A stretch of DNA of 31,822 nucleotides from NCBI GenBank assembly GCA_033809415.1, contig JAPXLT010000017.1, positions 1 to 31,822 on the forward strand, in the 5' to 3' direction. The translations under genes were made by a program, and so were the position numbers. Shown piece after piece: positions 7,303-17,200 of the stretch; within the stretch, counting starts at the first letter, position 1, and each line of letters begins with the position of its first letter. This DNA comes from JAQVUB01 sp033809415 (GTDB taxonomy: Bacteria > Verrucomicrobiota > Lentisphaeria > Oligosphaerales > Oligosphaeraceae). The notes under the pieces were generated by a model. The model saw only the letters and a program-made list of their open reading frames with translations. It was not told the DNA's origin and did no database searches.

Positions 7303-9716
7303 GGAGTCGGCTTCAAAGTTTATCAGGAAGATATTTGGCAGGCTGCCGGTTTTTTTTGCCGGTTGTTCTGCTTTTGTTGATGCCGGTTGTGGTTCGTGCT
7401 CAGCAGAAAGTCGAGGATATCACGAATCCTGAGCAGCATTATCTGTATGCGGCGGGGCTGATGCAGCGCAATTTTTACGATCTGGCACTGCCCCAACTGA
7501 AAATCTTTCTGCAGCGATATCCGGAGCATGAACGTGCCAGGGAAGCACAGCGCTTGCTGATTCATTGCTGCCATGCCTTGAACAAGCCTGCGGAGACTCT
7601 GGCGGCGATTGCCCAGTTCCGAAGCCGCTGGCCGAAGGACCCCCTGAGTGAGCAATTTTCCGTGATGACGGCGGTGATTCGCTATAACCAAGGGGATTTT
7701 GCCGGCGCGTTGCAGGCCTATGCGGAATTGAGCAAATCGGACAATCCCCAGATTGCCGAGACCGGTTTGTATTACAAGGGGCAATGCCACCTCCAGCTGA
7801 AACAGGACGCCGAAGCTTTTGCCACCCTGAAAGTGCTTGCCGAAAGACCGTTGCAAAATGAGTTCCCCTATCGGCCTTACGCGGCTTTTTATATTGCCGG
7901 AGAATTATTGAAGCGGAGCGACCTGAAAAACGCCGGTCGCTTGTATCGCAAAATCAGCAGCGGACGGGACCTGCCTGAGGAGATGCGCGAGAAGGCATTG
8001 TTGCGGGTTGCGGACTTGGAATACGAGGCCAAGGACTTTACTGCCGCGCTGGCCAACTATGAAGAGTACATCCTGGCATTTCCGGAGGGGAGTTTTCAGC
8101 AGCAGGCTCGTCGCCAGCGGCTGATTTGCGCATACCGTTTGCAGGATTATGCCCGGGTGGCTGATCTTGGCAAAGACTGGCAAACCCGCTATCCACAGTC
8201 TGCCGATGTTGAAATGGAACTGATGCTGGCCGAAAGCCTGATGGAACTGAAACGATATGAAGAGGCACTGGCGCTCTATGGCAAAGTCGGACAAAACAAA
8301 AAAACACCGGAACAATATCGTTTCCCGGCACTTCTACAGGAATTGACCTGCCTCAGCATCCTTGAACGACACCAGGAACTCCTGCAAAAAGGACAAAAAC
8401 TCATCGAGGAATTCCCTAATTGCCCCGAAAAAGGACGCATCCTTTTCCAAATCGGAAAAGCAGCGCAAGTGCTCAAGAAACAACCCGAGGCAGAAAAATT
8501 TCTGCGGGCGGCAATGGAATTTTTTGTCGGTGAGAAGGAGTTGTTCTTGACGGCAGCCGATGCCTTGTCCAAAAGCCTGCAGGAAGGCGAGAAATGGTCT
8601 GAGGCGGCGCTGGTTTCCCGCCGGATTTCCGAGAAAGTTCCCTTGCAGTTGCAGGCGGCCTATCGTCTTCAGGCGGCTCAGTTCGAGTATAAGCAGAAGA
8701 ACTGGGATGCAGTTCGTAAAGAGGTGGAGTTGATCCGGCGGCATTGGTCTGATCAGAAGGAAATCCTGCTGGATGCTCTGCAGCTTCATGTCAATGCCTG
8801 TTTGGCACTCGATGAATATGAAGCCGCCCGCAAGGACCTCGAACTGCTGCAGGAGCTTATCGAGCCGCGCGCCCGTGGGCCGATTGGCCTGCTGCTGGCG
8901 ACGGTGCTGTTGCGCCTCGAACGGGATTCGGAAGCCTGCAAAGTCCTTATCGAAACACTGGCCTTACCGGAACTGAAACATGATCTACGTGTCGAACTCG
9001 AAGTGTTGCTGTTGAAACTGCGTCTGCAACACGGTCAGGAAGAGGAAGCCCTGCCGCTGATCGATCAGTTGCTCCAGCTCGAGGAAAATGAACAAAAAGA
9101 GAAGGTATCCGCAAACCTGTGGCATGCTGTCGGCGCACTGTTAAGCCAACGCCGGCGGTATCAGGAGGCTGAGAAGGCATTGCTGCTCAGCCTCGCCGAC
9201 AAAGCCGATGCCCAGCTCCAGACACAAAGCGGTCTGCTTCTGGCCGAGATTCTGATCCTGCATGATCGCTATGAGGAAGCCGGCGATTTGCTCAATGATA
9301 TCCGTGAGCGAAATCTGCAAAGCGGCCAGGCGCCCGGTCCGGAACTGGCCTCCCTGCTGGCGGAATTGAATTTGCATTTGAAACGCCCGGATCAGGCTTT
9401 TGCCGCCGCAGAACAATGTTTTGCGGCGACAACTCCAGGCAGCCTGCGGGCTTTGACTCGTGCACGCTGGGTGATGGCGAAATTGCTTTTCGAGGTGGAG
9501 AAAGACGCCAAGAATGCATTGCCGTACAGCATCAAATGTTTTGTGCTGGCGGATGATCCGCTGTATTCTCCCAAAGCGATGGAACTGGCCATTGCCATCT
9601 ACCGGGCACTGGGTAATGAAACCGATGCACGGACCACCTGGAATGAACTCAAGCAACGCTACCCGGTCTGGGCTGCCGGCCTGCAAAACACCGACCTGGT
9701 CAAAGACTGGAATTAG
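7299..9716 (+). CDS. Long secreted TPR-repeat protein, third gene of the exbB-exbD operon
   Basis: This 805-residue protein has a clear signal peptide: basic start, hydrophobic core at about 18-31, and likely cleavage after VRA at residue 34. The rest is helical, with repeated tetratricopeptide-like units such as YPEHERAREAQRLL, YNQGDFAGALQAYAEL and YEEALALYGKV. It should work in the periplasm or at the outer membrane as a scaffold. TPR proteins next to TolQ/R or ExbB/D genes (for example CpoB/YbgF) often link the energised complex to envelope constriction or uptake. The start is a TTG that overlaps the exbD stop, with ggag 8 bases upstream. That is an unusual start codon, but the signal peptide begins right there. 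No specific partner can be named. Confidence 0.85.
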   Translation: MRSRLQSLSGRYLAGCRFFLPVVLLLLMPVVVRAQQKVEDITNPEQHYLYAAGLMQRNFYDLALPQLKIFLQRYPEHERAREAQRLLIHCCHALNKPAETLAAIAQFRSRWPKDPLSEQFSVMTAVIRYNQGDFAGALQAYAELSKSDNPQIAETGLYYKGQCHLQLKQDAEAFATLKVLAERPLQNEFPYRPYAAFYIAGELLKRSDLKNAGRLYRKISSGRDLPEEMREKALLRVADLEYEAKDFTAALANYEEYILAFPEGSFQQQARRQRLICAYRLQDYARVADLGKDWQTRYPQSADVEMELMLAESLMELKRYEEALALYGKVGQNKKTPEQYRFPALLQELTCLSILERHQELLQKGQKLIEEFPNCPEKGRILFQIGKAAQVLKKQPEAEKFLRAAMEFFVGEKELFLTAADALSKSLQEGEKWSEAALVSRRISEKVPLQLQAAYRLQAAQFEYKQKNWDAVRKEVELIRRHWSDQKEILLDALQLHVNACLALDEYEAARKDLELLQELIEPRARGPIGLLLATVLLRLERDSEACKVLIETLALPELKHDLRVELEVLLLKLRLQHGQEEEALPLIDQLLQLEENEQKEKVSANLWHAVGALLSQRRRYQEAEKALLLSLADKADAQLQTQSGLLLAEILILHDRYEEAGDLLNDIRERNLQSGQAPGPELASLLAELNLHLKRPDQAFAAAEQCFAATTPGSLRALTRARWVMAKLLFEVEKDAKNALPYSIKCFVLADDPLYSPKAMELAIAIYRALGNETDARTTWNELKQRYPVWAAGLQNTDLVKDWN

Positions 9717-9718
9717 TT

Positions 9719-9863
9719 AGGGTGCAGGGTGCAGGGGGCAGGGGGCAGGGGGCAGGGGGCAGGGTGCAGGGTGCAGGGGGCAGACTTCTGTCCACAATGT
9801 CCACAATGTCCACAATGTCCACAAACAACCCAAAACAAACCCAAAACAAACCCCCAAAAAACT
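9719..9863. repeat. Heptamer plus 9-mer repeat element E1
   Basis: Starting 2 bases after the TPR stop, heptamers of the type gggtgca and gggggca run in tandem to about 9782. They are followed by four copies of the 9-mer tgtccacaa (about 9788-9823). An A/C-rich tail with repeated aaaacaaaccc reaches about 9852. There is no C-rich right arm in this copy. Confidence 0.85.
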
Positions 9864-9877
9864 TTTAGATGAATTTC

Positions 9878-9906
9878 TTGCATAATTTCAAGTTGCTGTG
9901 TATATT
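9878..9906 (+). promoter_or_regulatory. Promoter of the FHA gene
   Basis: TTGCAT (9878-9883) and TATATT (9901-9906) are separated by 17 bases. The start point would be near 9913, leaving a leader of about 48 bases before the ATG at 9961. The match is good at both boxes. Confidence 0.6.
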
Positions 9907-9960
9907 GAGCATGTCACCTTCTCCTCTGAAATATTCATTAAATGTTAAGGAATCTTGAAT

Positions 9961-10506
9961 ATGGGATCTGTACGAATACTCATTTTGTCGGAGCAGATGC
10001 GGGGCACTTCCTTTGCCTTGACAGGAAATCAGTATTCCATCGGGCGTGCCGAGAGTTGCGATATCTGCATTTCCGACCCGACGATCAGCGGACATCACTG
10101 CACCCTGCTGAAGCTCGAGGACGAGCGCTATGCGGTGCGTGATGAGAATTCGACCAATGGCACCAAAGTGAACGAGGAAAAGGTCACCGACCAGATCGTT
10201 CCCCTGTCCAATGGCGATATCCTCCAGGTCGGCGCCGTCGAAATTCTGTTTGATGACCGTGAGGACAACAAACAAGAATCCCGCACGATGACGGTGATCA
10301 ATCTCGAGACCACCGGTACTAGTGAGATTTCCACTACCGCAATGAAAAACCTTGGCCTGAAAATCGGGGCAAAAAAAAGCATTTCGTTGCGTGAAAATAA
10401 GTCTCACACCAAACTTTTGATGATTTCACTTTGGGTTTTGGGCATCGGAGTAGTGGCGGGGTTGATCTGGCTTGTTGTGAAACTGCTTTCTGCCAAACCG
10501 GCTTGA
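9961..10506 (+). CDS. FHA-domain protein with a C-terminal membrane anchor
   Basis: FHA domains bind phosphothreonine on partner proteins. In this 181-residue protein the domain spans about residues 5-98. It carries the hallmark residues: YSIGR (25-29), the SGHHC turn (43-47) and NSTNGTKVN (63-71). A linker rich in Thr, Ser and Glu (100-130) follows, then a basic patch and one membrane helix at about 153-175. That makes a tail-anchored protein with the sensor domain in the cytoplasm. I chose the ATG at 9961, 8 bases after the ribosome site aaggaa, over the TTG at 9955. No Ser/Thr kinase or phosphatase gene is adjacent, so the partner is unknown. It precedes ftsH by 212 bases, in which a TATAAT (10568-10573) without a clear -35 is the only signal seen. 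Confidence 0.9.
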   Translation: MGSVRILILSEQMRGTSFALTGNQYSIGRAESCDICISDPTISGHHCTLLKLEDERYAVRDENSTNGTKVNEEKVTDQIVPLSNGDILQVGAVEILFDDREDNKQESRTMTVINLETTGTSEISTTAMKNLGLKIGAKKSISLRENKSHTKLLMISLWVLGIGVVAGLIWLVVKLLSAKPA

Positions 10507-10718
10507 TATGGGAAAATCTTTCGAAAAGACGTGTTTGTAGGCAAGTGCTTCGAACATGCTGAAGATATATAATAATTTTTTTTGTTGCCAGTTCATCCGG
10601 CGTTGAATATTATCGATGTTTATTGCAAGCCGGACAAGTTTTCTGAAAGCCGGTCTCTACGGTTTTCAGACCCCTGTTTGTTCATTTTTCTTCAAAACAG
10701 AATGCAGGATTTTTTATA

Positions 10719-12686
10719 ATGTCAGACAACGCGAATCAGACTCCCCCGCCTCCCAAACCTCATTTTCCCCGGCGCCAGCTGTTTTTCTGGCTGGTGCTTT
10801 TACTTATCGTGCCTCTGTCAGTCATGATGTTCCAGCCCGAGGGCAAGAAAGAAGTCCATGAGCTGACAGCTTCACAATTCGAAGAGTATTTGACGGAGGG
10901 GCGCATTCAGGCACTGAAGATCGAGGTGCAGCCTGGCAGTGCTGTACAGGAAATTGTCGGTACCTATCGTTTGACGAAGCAGGCGTCAAGCCCCTCTGCC
11001 GACCAGCCTTTCCGGGTGAAAGTCCTTTATACCGATCAGCTTGATGCACTGATCCGGGAAAAATGCGACAATCGCGATGTACGTGCCACCAACAACTTTC
11101 TGCCTGGATTGCTGTATTCCGTGCTGCCGATCATATTGCTGGTTGTATTGCTGTCCTTTGTTTATTCGCGGGCCATGCGTTCTGCCGGCAAGAGCGCACT
11201 CCAATTTGGCAAGAGCCGTGCAAAAATGCTGAACCCCTCGATCGAGAAGGTGACCTTCAACGACGTGGTCGGTATTGATGAAGCGAAGGAAGATGTGCAG
11301 GAAATCGTCGAATATCTGAAGAATCCTGCTCGGTTCAAACGCCTTGGCGGCAAAATCCCTCGGGGGGTTTTGATGGTTGGGCCTCCCGGAACCGGAAAGA
11401 CGCTGCTGGCCAAGGCGATTGCCGGAGAGGCGGAAGTCCCGTTCTTCTCGATCAGCGGCTCGGATTTTGTCGAGATGTTTGTTGGTGTCGGTGCAAGCCG
11501 GGTGCGCGATATGTTCGAGGAAGGGAAAAAATGTGCGCCCTGCCTGATTTTTATTGACGAGATTGACTCCGTGGGGCGTTCCCGCTTTTCCGGCATCGGC
11601 GGCGGTCATGACGAACGCGAGCAGACATTGAATGCATTGCTGGTGGAAATGGATGGCTTCGAGGCGAATTCCGGGGTGATTGTGCTGGCGGCGACCAATC
11701 GCCCGGACGTACTTGATCCGGCCTTGCTTCGTCCAGGTCGATTTGACCGGCAGATCGCCATTGACTTGCCAGACTTGAATGGGCGTGTGGCGATCCTGAA
11801 TGTGCACGCCAAGAAAATCGCTATCGACCCTGATGTCGATATGAGGATTATTGCCCGGGGGACACCTGGTTTCAGCGGTGCGGACCTGGCCAACCTGATC
11901 AATGAGGCGGCTTTGCTGGCCACCCGTCGGAACCTGGACAAAGTCGGCTTGGCGGAACTCGAAGAGTCCCGCGATAAAGTGCGCTGGGGCAAAGAACGCC
12001 GCAGCCGTAAGATCGAAGAGAAGGACCGCCGCCTGACTGCCTATCATGAAGCAGGCCATGCTTTGGTGGGCATGTTTTGCGAACATTCCGTGCCTCTGCA
12101 TAAGATCACCATTGTTCCCCGCGGGGTAGCCTATCTCGGGGCAACAATGCAGCTGCCCGAGCAGGATCAGATTCATTGGACCCGCAACGAGCTGCTTGAC
12201 CGCATTGCGGTCTGCATCGGTGGCCGCCTGGCGGAAGAATTGATCTTCAATGATGTCAGCACCGGAGCTTCGATGGATATCATGCAGGCCAGTGATATCG
12301 CTCGCAAGATGGTCTGTCAGTGGGGCATGAGTGAAAGGCTGGGCTTTATCAACTATGCCGGCCAGCAGGAGCATATCTTCCTGGGGCGTGATATCACCCG
12401 CACTCAAGATTACGGGCAGGAAACAGCCCGGGAGATCGACCTGGAAGTCCGCAAGATCATTCAGGATTCCTATGCCAGGGTGCGTGATATCCTGGAGAAA
12501 AATCTCGATAAACTGAAGCTGCTGGCAGATACCCTGCTCGAAAAAGAGACGATGAGCGGCGAAGAGGTTTACGAGCTGCTAGGCATGGAGATGCCGCCGA
12601 GCAAACATACTCAAGATGACTCCGATAGCGATACTGCGGAAAAAGTCTCGTCCACGGAAAACACGGAAAACGCGGAAAATGTATAG
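10719..12686 (+). CDS. ftsH: ATP-dependent zinc metalloprotease FtsH
   Basis: FtsH is a membrane-bound hexameric AAA+ protease that removes damaged membrane and short-lived cytosolic proteins. In 655 residues the expected parts appear in order. Two membrane helices (20-38 and 128-149) flank a periplasmic loop. The AAA module has Walker A GPPGTGKT (221-228), Walker B LIFIDE (276-281) and the second region of homology ending in RPGRFDR. The zinc protease site is HEAGH (443-447), with the third ligand region MDIMQASDIARKMV from residue 519. The ribosome site agga lies 10 bases upstream of the ATG. The last dozen codons (SSTENTENAENV) are made of the intergenic repeat module described at 12650-12680. 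The next gene starts 2 bases after the stop. Confidence 0.97.
   Translation: MSDNANQTPPPPKPHFPRRQLFFWLVLLLIVPLSVMMFQPEGKKEVHELTASQFEEYLTEGRIQALKIEVQPGSAVQEIVGTYRLTKQASSPSADQPFRVKVLYTDQLDALIREKCDNRDVRATNNFLPGLLYSVLPIILLVVLLSFVYSRAMRSAGKSALQFGKSRAKMLNPSIEKVTFNDVVGIDEAKEDVQEIVEYLKNPARFKRLGGKIPRGVLMVGPPGTGKTLLAKAIAGEAEVPFFSISGSDFVEMFVGVGASRVRDMFEEGKKCAPCLIFIDEIDSVGRSRFSGIGGGHDEREQTLNALLVEMDGFEANSGVIVLAATNRPDVLDPALLRPGRFDRQIAIDLPDLNGRVAILNVHAKKIAIDPDVDMRIIARGTPGFSGADLANLINEAALLATRRNLDKVGLAELEESRDKVRWGKERRSRKIEEKDRRLTAYHEAGHALVGMFCEHSVPLHKITIVPRGVAYLGATMQLPEQDQIHWTRNELLDRIAVCIGGRLAEELIFNDVSTGASMDIMQASDIARKMVCQWGMSERLGFINYAGQQEHIFLGRDITRTQDYGQETAREIDLEVRKIIQDSYARVRDILEKNLDKLKLLADTLLEKETMSGEEVYELLGMEMPPSKHTQDDSDSDTAEKVSSTENTENAENV
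12650..12680. repeat. Intergenic repeat module embedded in the 3' end of ftsH
   Basis: The sequence gtccacggaaaacacggaaa and its continuation match the intergenic module at about 31271-31302 with only a few substitutions. The same module is inverted near 3468-3500 and 25795-25825. Here it lies inside the coding frame and encodes the Ser/Thr/Asn/Glu tail of FtsH. Confidence 0.75.
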
Positions 12687-12688
12687 GG

Positions 12689-14071
12689 ATGGATTATGAT
12701 GTAATTATTATCGGCGCCGGATTGTCTGGGCTGGCGGCGGCGGTCCGGCTGACGCATTTCGGGCGGAAGGTACGAATTTTTGAGCGGCATTGTTTTCCTG
12801 GAGGTCTGAATTCCTGGTATTATCGCAATGGTGAGGTAATCGATGTCGGGTTGCATGCCCTGACCAATTATGTTCCGGCATCACATCGCAGTGCACCTTT
12901 AAATATGATGCTTCGACAGTTGCGCCTGCGCCGCGACGTCCTCGAATTGTGCCCGCAAACGTATTCCCTGATCGAGTTTCCCGGTCAGCAACTGTGCCTG
13001 AATAATGACTTTGCCGCATTCAGCAATGAAATCACCAGGAATTTTCCAGATCAGGCCGATGGTTTCCAGCGCCTGTTGGAACACATCCGGCATTCGGATT
13101 ATTTTGCCTCGCAGGCGCCATTTCAGTCAGCCCAAGAGGTAGTTTCTTCATATCTGACTTCGAGGCAATTGCGAGACATCTTGTTTATGCCGCTGATGTA
13201 TTATGGGAATCCCTGTGTCGAGGATATGGATTTCAAGCAGTTCTGCATCATGTTTCACAGTATTTACCTTGAGGGCTTTTCGCGTCCAAAGGTAGGCATG
13301 AAAGGGCTGATCCAAACTCTCGTCGAGCGGATCCGTTCCGCCGGGGGTGAGTTGACCCTGAATAATGGGATTGCCGAGATTCATGGGGATGGACAGCGGA
13401 TAACATCCGTTACCGATGACAAGGGGCAAACGCATCAGGCCGAAACGTTTATTTCCTGCATTGGCGCACGGGAAACAGCTACCCTCTGCAATATCCCACT
13501 ACCGGAATGGCTCGCCGCCAGACCCGGTCAGATCGGATTTCTGGAAACCATCTTCACACTCGCGCAGCCTCCAGCCAGTTTTGGCATAAAGGCATGTACG
13601 CTTTTCCGCAACGAAAAAGCTGTTTTCCGCTATGCCCCGCCGGAAACTCCTGTAGATTTTGACAGCCAAGTCTATTGCATGCCCGGAAATTACCAGGGCT
13701 GTGAGGAAATTCCAGCTGCCCGGCATTTGCGAATGACCCATCTGGCAAATCCGACGTATTGGTTGAATCTTACCCCGGAAGCCAACCTGAAAGCGAAAGA
13801 GACAGTGCTGGCGCGTCAAAAAGAGATTCTTGCCGCTTCCTGGCCCGAGCTGGCAGAGTCCATCCTTTCCGCTGAAGTGATGACGCCAAAGACGATTTTT
13901 CGTTACACCGGACGCCTGAATGGCAGCATCTATGGCAGTCCGGATAAATTCAGCAATGGAACCTGCTCCCTGAAAAATCTGTTTCTTTGTGGTACGGATC
14001 AGGGCCTGGTCGGCATTGTCGGATCACTGCTCAGCGGCATTGCCACCGTCAATCGACACTTTTTAACTTAG
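12689..14071 (+). CDS. FAD-dependent phytoene desaturase/CrtISO-like oxidoreductase
   Basis: This 460-residue protein has an N-terminal FAD-binding fold, DVIIIGAGLSGLAAAVRL (4-21), with the GxGxxG pattern at 9-14. The ERHCFPGGLNSW segment comes next. The C-terminal FAD contact reads LFLCGTDQGLVGIVGSLLSGI. This layout is that of the carotenoid isomerase/desaturase and related NAD(P)/FAD oxidoreductases. No carotenoid gene is near, so the substrate could be another polyprenoid, a fatty-acid-like lipid or a retinol-type molecule. It starts 2 bases after ftsH and is probably translationally coupled to it, with little room for its own ribosome site. Family assignment is good; exact function is open. 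Confidence 0.82.
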   Translation: MDYDVIIIGAGLSGLAAAVRLTHFGRKVRIFERHCFPGGLNSWYYRNGEVIDVGLHALTNYVPASHRSAPLNMMLRQLRLRRDVLELCPQTYSLIEFPGQQLCLNNDFAAFSNEITRNFPDQADGFQRLLEHIRHSDYFASQAPFQSAQEVVSSYLTSRQLRDILFMPLMYYGNPCVEDMDFKQFCIMFHSIYLEGFSRPKVGMKGLIQTLVERIRSAGGELTLNNGIAEIHGDGQRITSVTDDKGQTHQAETFISCIGARETATLCNIPLPEWLAARPGQIGFLETIFTLAQPPASFGIKACTLFRNEKAVFRYAPPETPVDFDSQVYCMPGNYQGCEEIPAARHLRMTHLANPTYWLNLTPEANLKAKETVLARQKEILAASWPELAESILSAEVMTPKTIFRYTGRLNGSIYGSPDKFSNGTCSLKNLFLCGTDQGLVGIVGSLLSGIATVNRHFLT

Positions 14072-14232
14072 GGTGCAGGGGACAGGGGACAGGGGGCAGG
14101 GGGCAGGGTGCAGGGGGCAGGGGGGGTGCGGGGTGCAGGGTGCATTTGTCCACCCCGTCCACAATGTCCACCCTGTCCACAATGTCCACAACAAAAAATT
14201 TTGTGTTTTTTCGTGTAGTTCGTGGTTAAAAA
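14072..14232. repeat. Heptamer plus 9-mer repeat element E2 with a 'cgtggtt' module
   Basis: Immediately after the oxidoreductase stop, heptamers (gggtgca, gggggca, ggggaca) run to about 14142. A block of 9-mers based on tgtccac (tgtccaccc, cgtccacaa, tgtccacaa) follows at about 14147-14191. The short module ending in cgtggttaaaaaa occupies 14192-14231. No C-rich right arm is present. A TATATT at 14236-14241 just beyond could be a -10 box for purL, but no -35 is convincing. Confidence 0.8.
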
Positions 14233-14294
14233 ACTTATATTAATGCACGCGACATTGTTGTTGCGGTCTTTTTTCTAAAAATTGGAGAACAGGA

Positions 14295-17200
14295 ATGAGT
14301 TTGGTACGCCGTGTATTTGTTGAGAAGCGTCCCGGTTTTGATGTGGAAGCCAGACATTTGTTGTCCGAACTGCGGGATATTCTGGGACTCGGCAGCTTGC
14401 AAGAGCTGCGTCTCTTCAAACGTTATGACCTCTCAGGACTCGAAGACAGCGAATATATCGCCGCGCGCGACAGCATCCTCTCCGAACCAAATTGCGATTT
14501 TGTCTATGACGAACAGCTCCCGGAACTTTCCGCAACCGTATTTGCCGTGGAACTTCTGCCCGGGCAATATGATCAGCGCGCAGATTCAGCCGCACAGTGC
14601 ATACAGCTTCTGACCTGCAAAGAACGCCCCCTGGTGCGTGTCGCAACGGTCTATGCATTCTCCGGAGAAATCTCTTCGGAACAGTTGCAGAAAATCAAAA
14701 ATCACCTGATTAATCCAGTCGAATGCCGGGAAGCCGCTCCGAAGAAACCGGAGACTCTGCAAATGCAGGCGGAGACTCCTCCCGATGTTGCGATCCTCGA
14801 GGATTTTCTGCAGCTGGACAAGGTCGGCCTTGAGGCAATGATTTCCCAGCTTGGTCTAGCCATGAGCTACGAAGACCTCGCCTTTTGCCAGAAATATTTC
14901 CGCGATGAAGAAAAGCGTGCCCCGAGCTATACGGAGTTGCGAGTGATTGATACGTATTGGTCTGATCATTGTCGCCATACGACTTTTCATACGATCATTG
15001 ACCAGGTCGATTTTCCGGATGATCCGCTGACCGCGCCCATTCGCGCCGATTACCAGCGTTATCTCGAATTGCGAGACAGTCTGGGGCGTGCGAACCGTGA
15101 CCTCTCTTTGATGGACCTGGCGACGATTGGCGCACGTGAGTTGAAACGCCAGGGCAAGCTGGACAATCTCGATGCTTCCGAAGAAGTCAATGCTTGTTCG
15201 ATCATCATAGACGCCGATATTGACGGCAAAGTCGAACCCTGGCTGATTATGTTCAAGAATGAAACCCATAATCATCCTACGGAAATAGAACCATTCGGCG
15301 GCGCATCCACCTGCTTGGGCGGCGCAATCCGCGATCCACTTTCAGGGCGTTCCTACGCTTATCAAGCCATGCGGATCACCGGCGCCGGCAATCCGCATAC
15401 CCCGATCGACGAAACATTGCCCGGAAAACTGCCGCAACGTCAGATCACCCGCGCTGCCGCAGCAGGCTACTCCTCCTACGGCAATCAGATCGGTCTGTCT
15501 GCTGGAAAAGTGCAGGAATATTATCATCCGGGCTTTGTTGCAAAGCGCATGGAACTGGGTGCCATTGTTGCAGCAGCCCCGCAGAGCAACGTCCGCAGAG
15601 CGCAACCCGAACCCGGCGACATGATCCTGCTGATCGGCGGACGAACTGGTCGGGATGGCTGCGGCGGAGCAACGGGTTCCTCGAAGGCGCATACGGATGA
15701 ATCCCTGCAAACCTGCGGCGCTGAAGTGCAAAAGGGGAATCCCTTGATCGAGCGCAATATTCAGCGGCTTTTCAGGCAGGCGGAGTTTGCCCGGCTGGTG
15801 AAACGCTGCAATGATTTCGGGGCGGGCGGAGTCTGCGTAGCTATTGGCGAACTCGCCGCCGGTTTGGCCGTCGATCTGGATGCAGTTCCATGCAAATATG
15901 AAGGGCTGGATGGTACCGAGTTGGCTATCTCGGAATCACAGGAACGCATGGCCGCAGTGATTTCTCCAGCAGACTTGCCGGCAGCACTGCAAATGGCCCG
16001 TGCCGAGAATCTCGAGGCGACCGTGGTTGCCAGAGTCTCCTCGGAGCCGCGCCTGCGCATGCACTGGCGCGGAAAGACGATTGTCGATCTGGCGCGCTCC
16101 TTCCTCGATACCAACGGTGTCCGGCAGCATGCAACTGCCAAGGTGAATCTGCCGGAGCGTGCGGCGAATCCATTCCTTGACCGTGATATTTCCGACTTGA
16201 AGGAAGCCTGGTTGTCAAATCTGGCTGATCTGAATGTCTGTTCTCAGAAGGGTCTCAGCGAGCGTTTTGACGCTACTGTCGGCGCGGCAACAGTTCTCAG
16301 CCCTTGGGGTGGCAAAAAACGTTTAACTCCAAATGAGGTGATGGCTGCAAAGCTGCCGGTCGATGGTCAGACAAATACCTGCACCCTGATGAGTCACGGG
16401 TACGATCCGCAGCTTAGTTCCTGGAGTCCCTATCACGGCGCCCTCTATGCAGTCGTCGAGGCCAATGCGAAGATTGCCGCCGCAGGCGGGGATGTCCGGC
16501 AGGTACGCATGTCCTTCCAGGAATACTTCGAACGCCTTGGCGATGAGCCTGCCCGTTGGGGCAAACCGCTGGCGGCTCTACTGGGCGGTTTGCGTGGGCA
16601 GCTCGAGTTCGGCACGGCGTCTATTGGCGGCAAGGACTCGATGTCTGGTTCCTTCAATGACTTGTCGGTGCCTCCCACCTTGGTGGCTTTTGCAGTGACA
16701 GCTGCGCAGGCCGACAAGGTGATCAGTCCGGAGTTCAAAGGCTCCGGGCATGCGGTCGGTATCTTGCCGGTCAAACGCGACGCTTCCTTCCTTCCGGATT
16801 TTGCACAGTTGCGCAATCAATACCAGCAATTGCGGGAATGGATCGAGGATGGCGAGGTGCTTGCCGCCCATACGGTTGGTTATGGGGGAATTGCGGCGAC
16901 GCTCTCGAAGATGTGTTTCGGCAACTGGCTGGGCGTGGCCATCGATTCAGACTGGCGTCCGGAGGAACTCTTCCGTCCGGAGTACGGTGCCATCATCATC
17001 GAGTCTGAAGAACCCCTGCCGGGAGTATTGCCGTTGGGAGCGACCAGCGCAGCTCCCCTTATCATCTGCAATAGCATGATCCTCGAGTTGCAGGAAGCCG
17101 TCGATGCTTGGCAAAAAACACTCGAGAATATTTTCCCGACTACTCTTCCGATATCATCGCAGGTTTCCTGGCATCCTTGCAACAAAAAGCGCAAGGTGCA

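Noticed and set aside
9788..9823. Tandem tgtccacaa units as a cluster of DnaA boxes and a replication origin
   Set aside because: The units differ from TTATCCACA at two or more positions in every copy. There is no AT-rich unwinding region or dnaA/dnaN nearby, and the same 9-mer framework mutates freely in other elements.
10986..12407. Long antisense frame (473 codons) opposite ftsH
   Set aside because: It is fully covered by a well-supported gene on the other strand, has no recognisable domain, and is explained by codon bias.
14232..14294. Purine riboswitch in front of purL
   Set aside because: The non-repeat leader is only about 60 bases and shows no three-way junction or conserved purine core.
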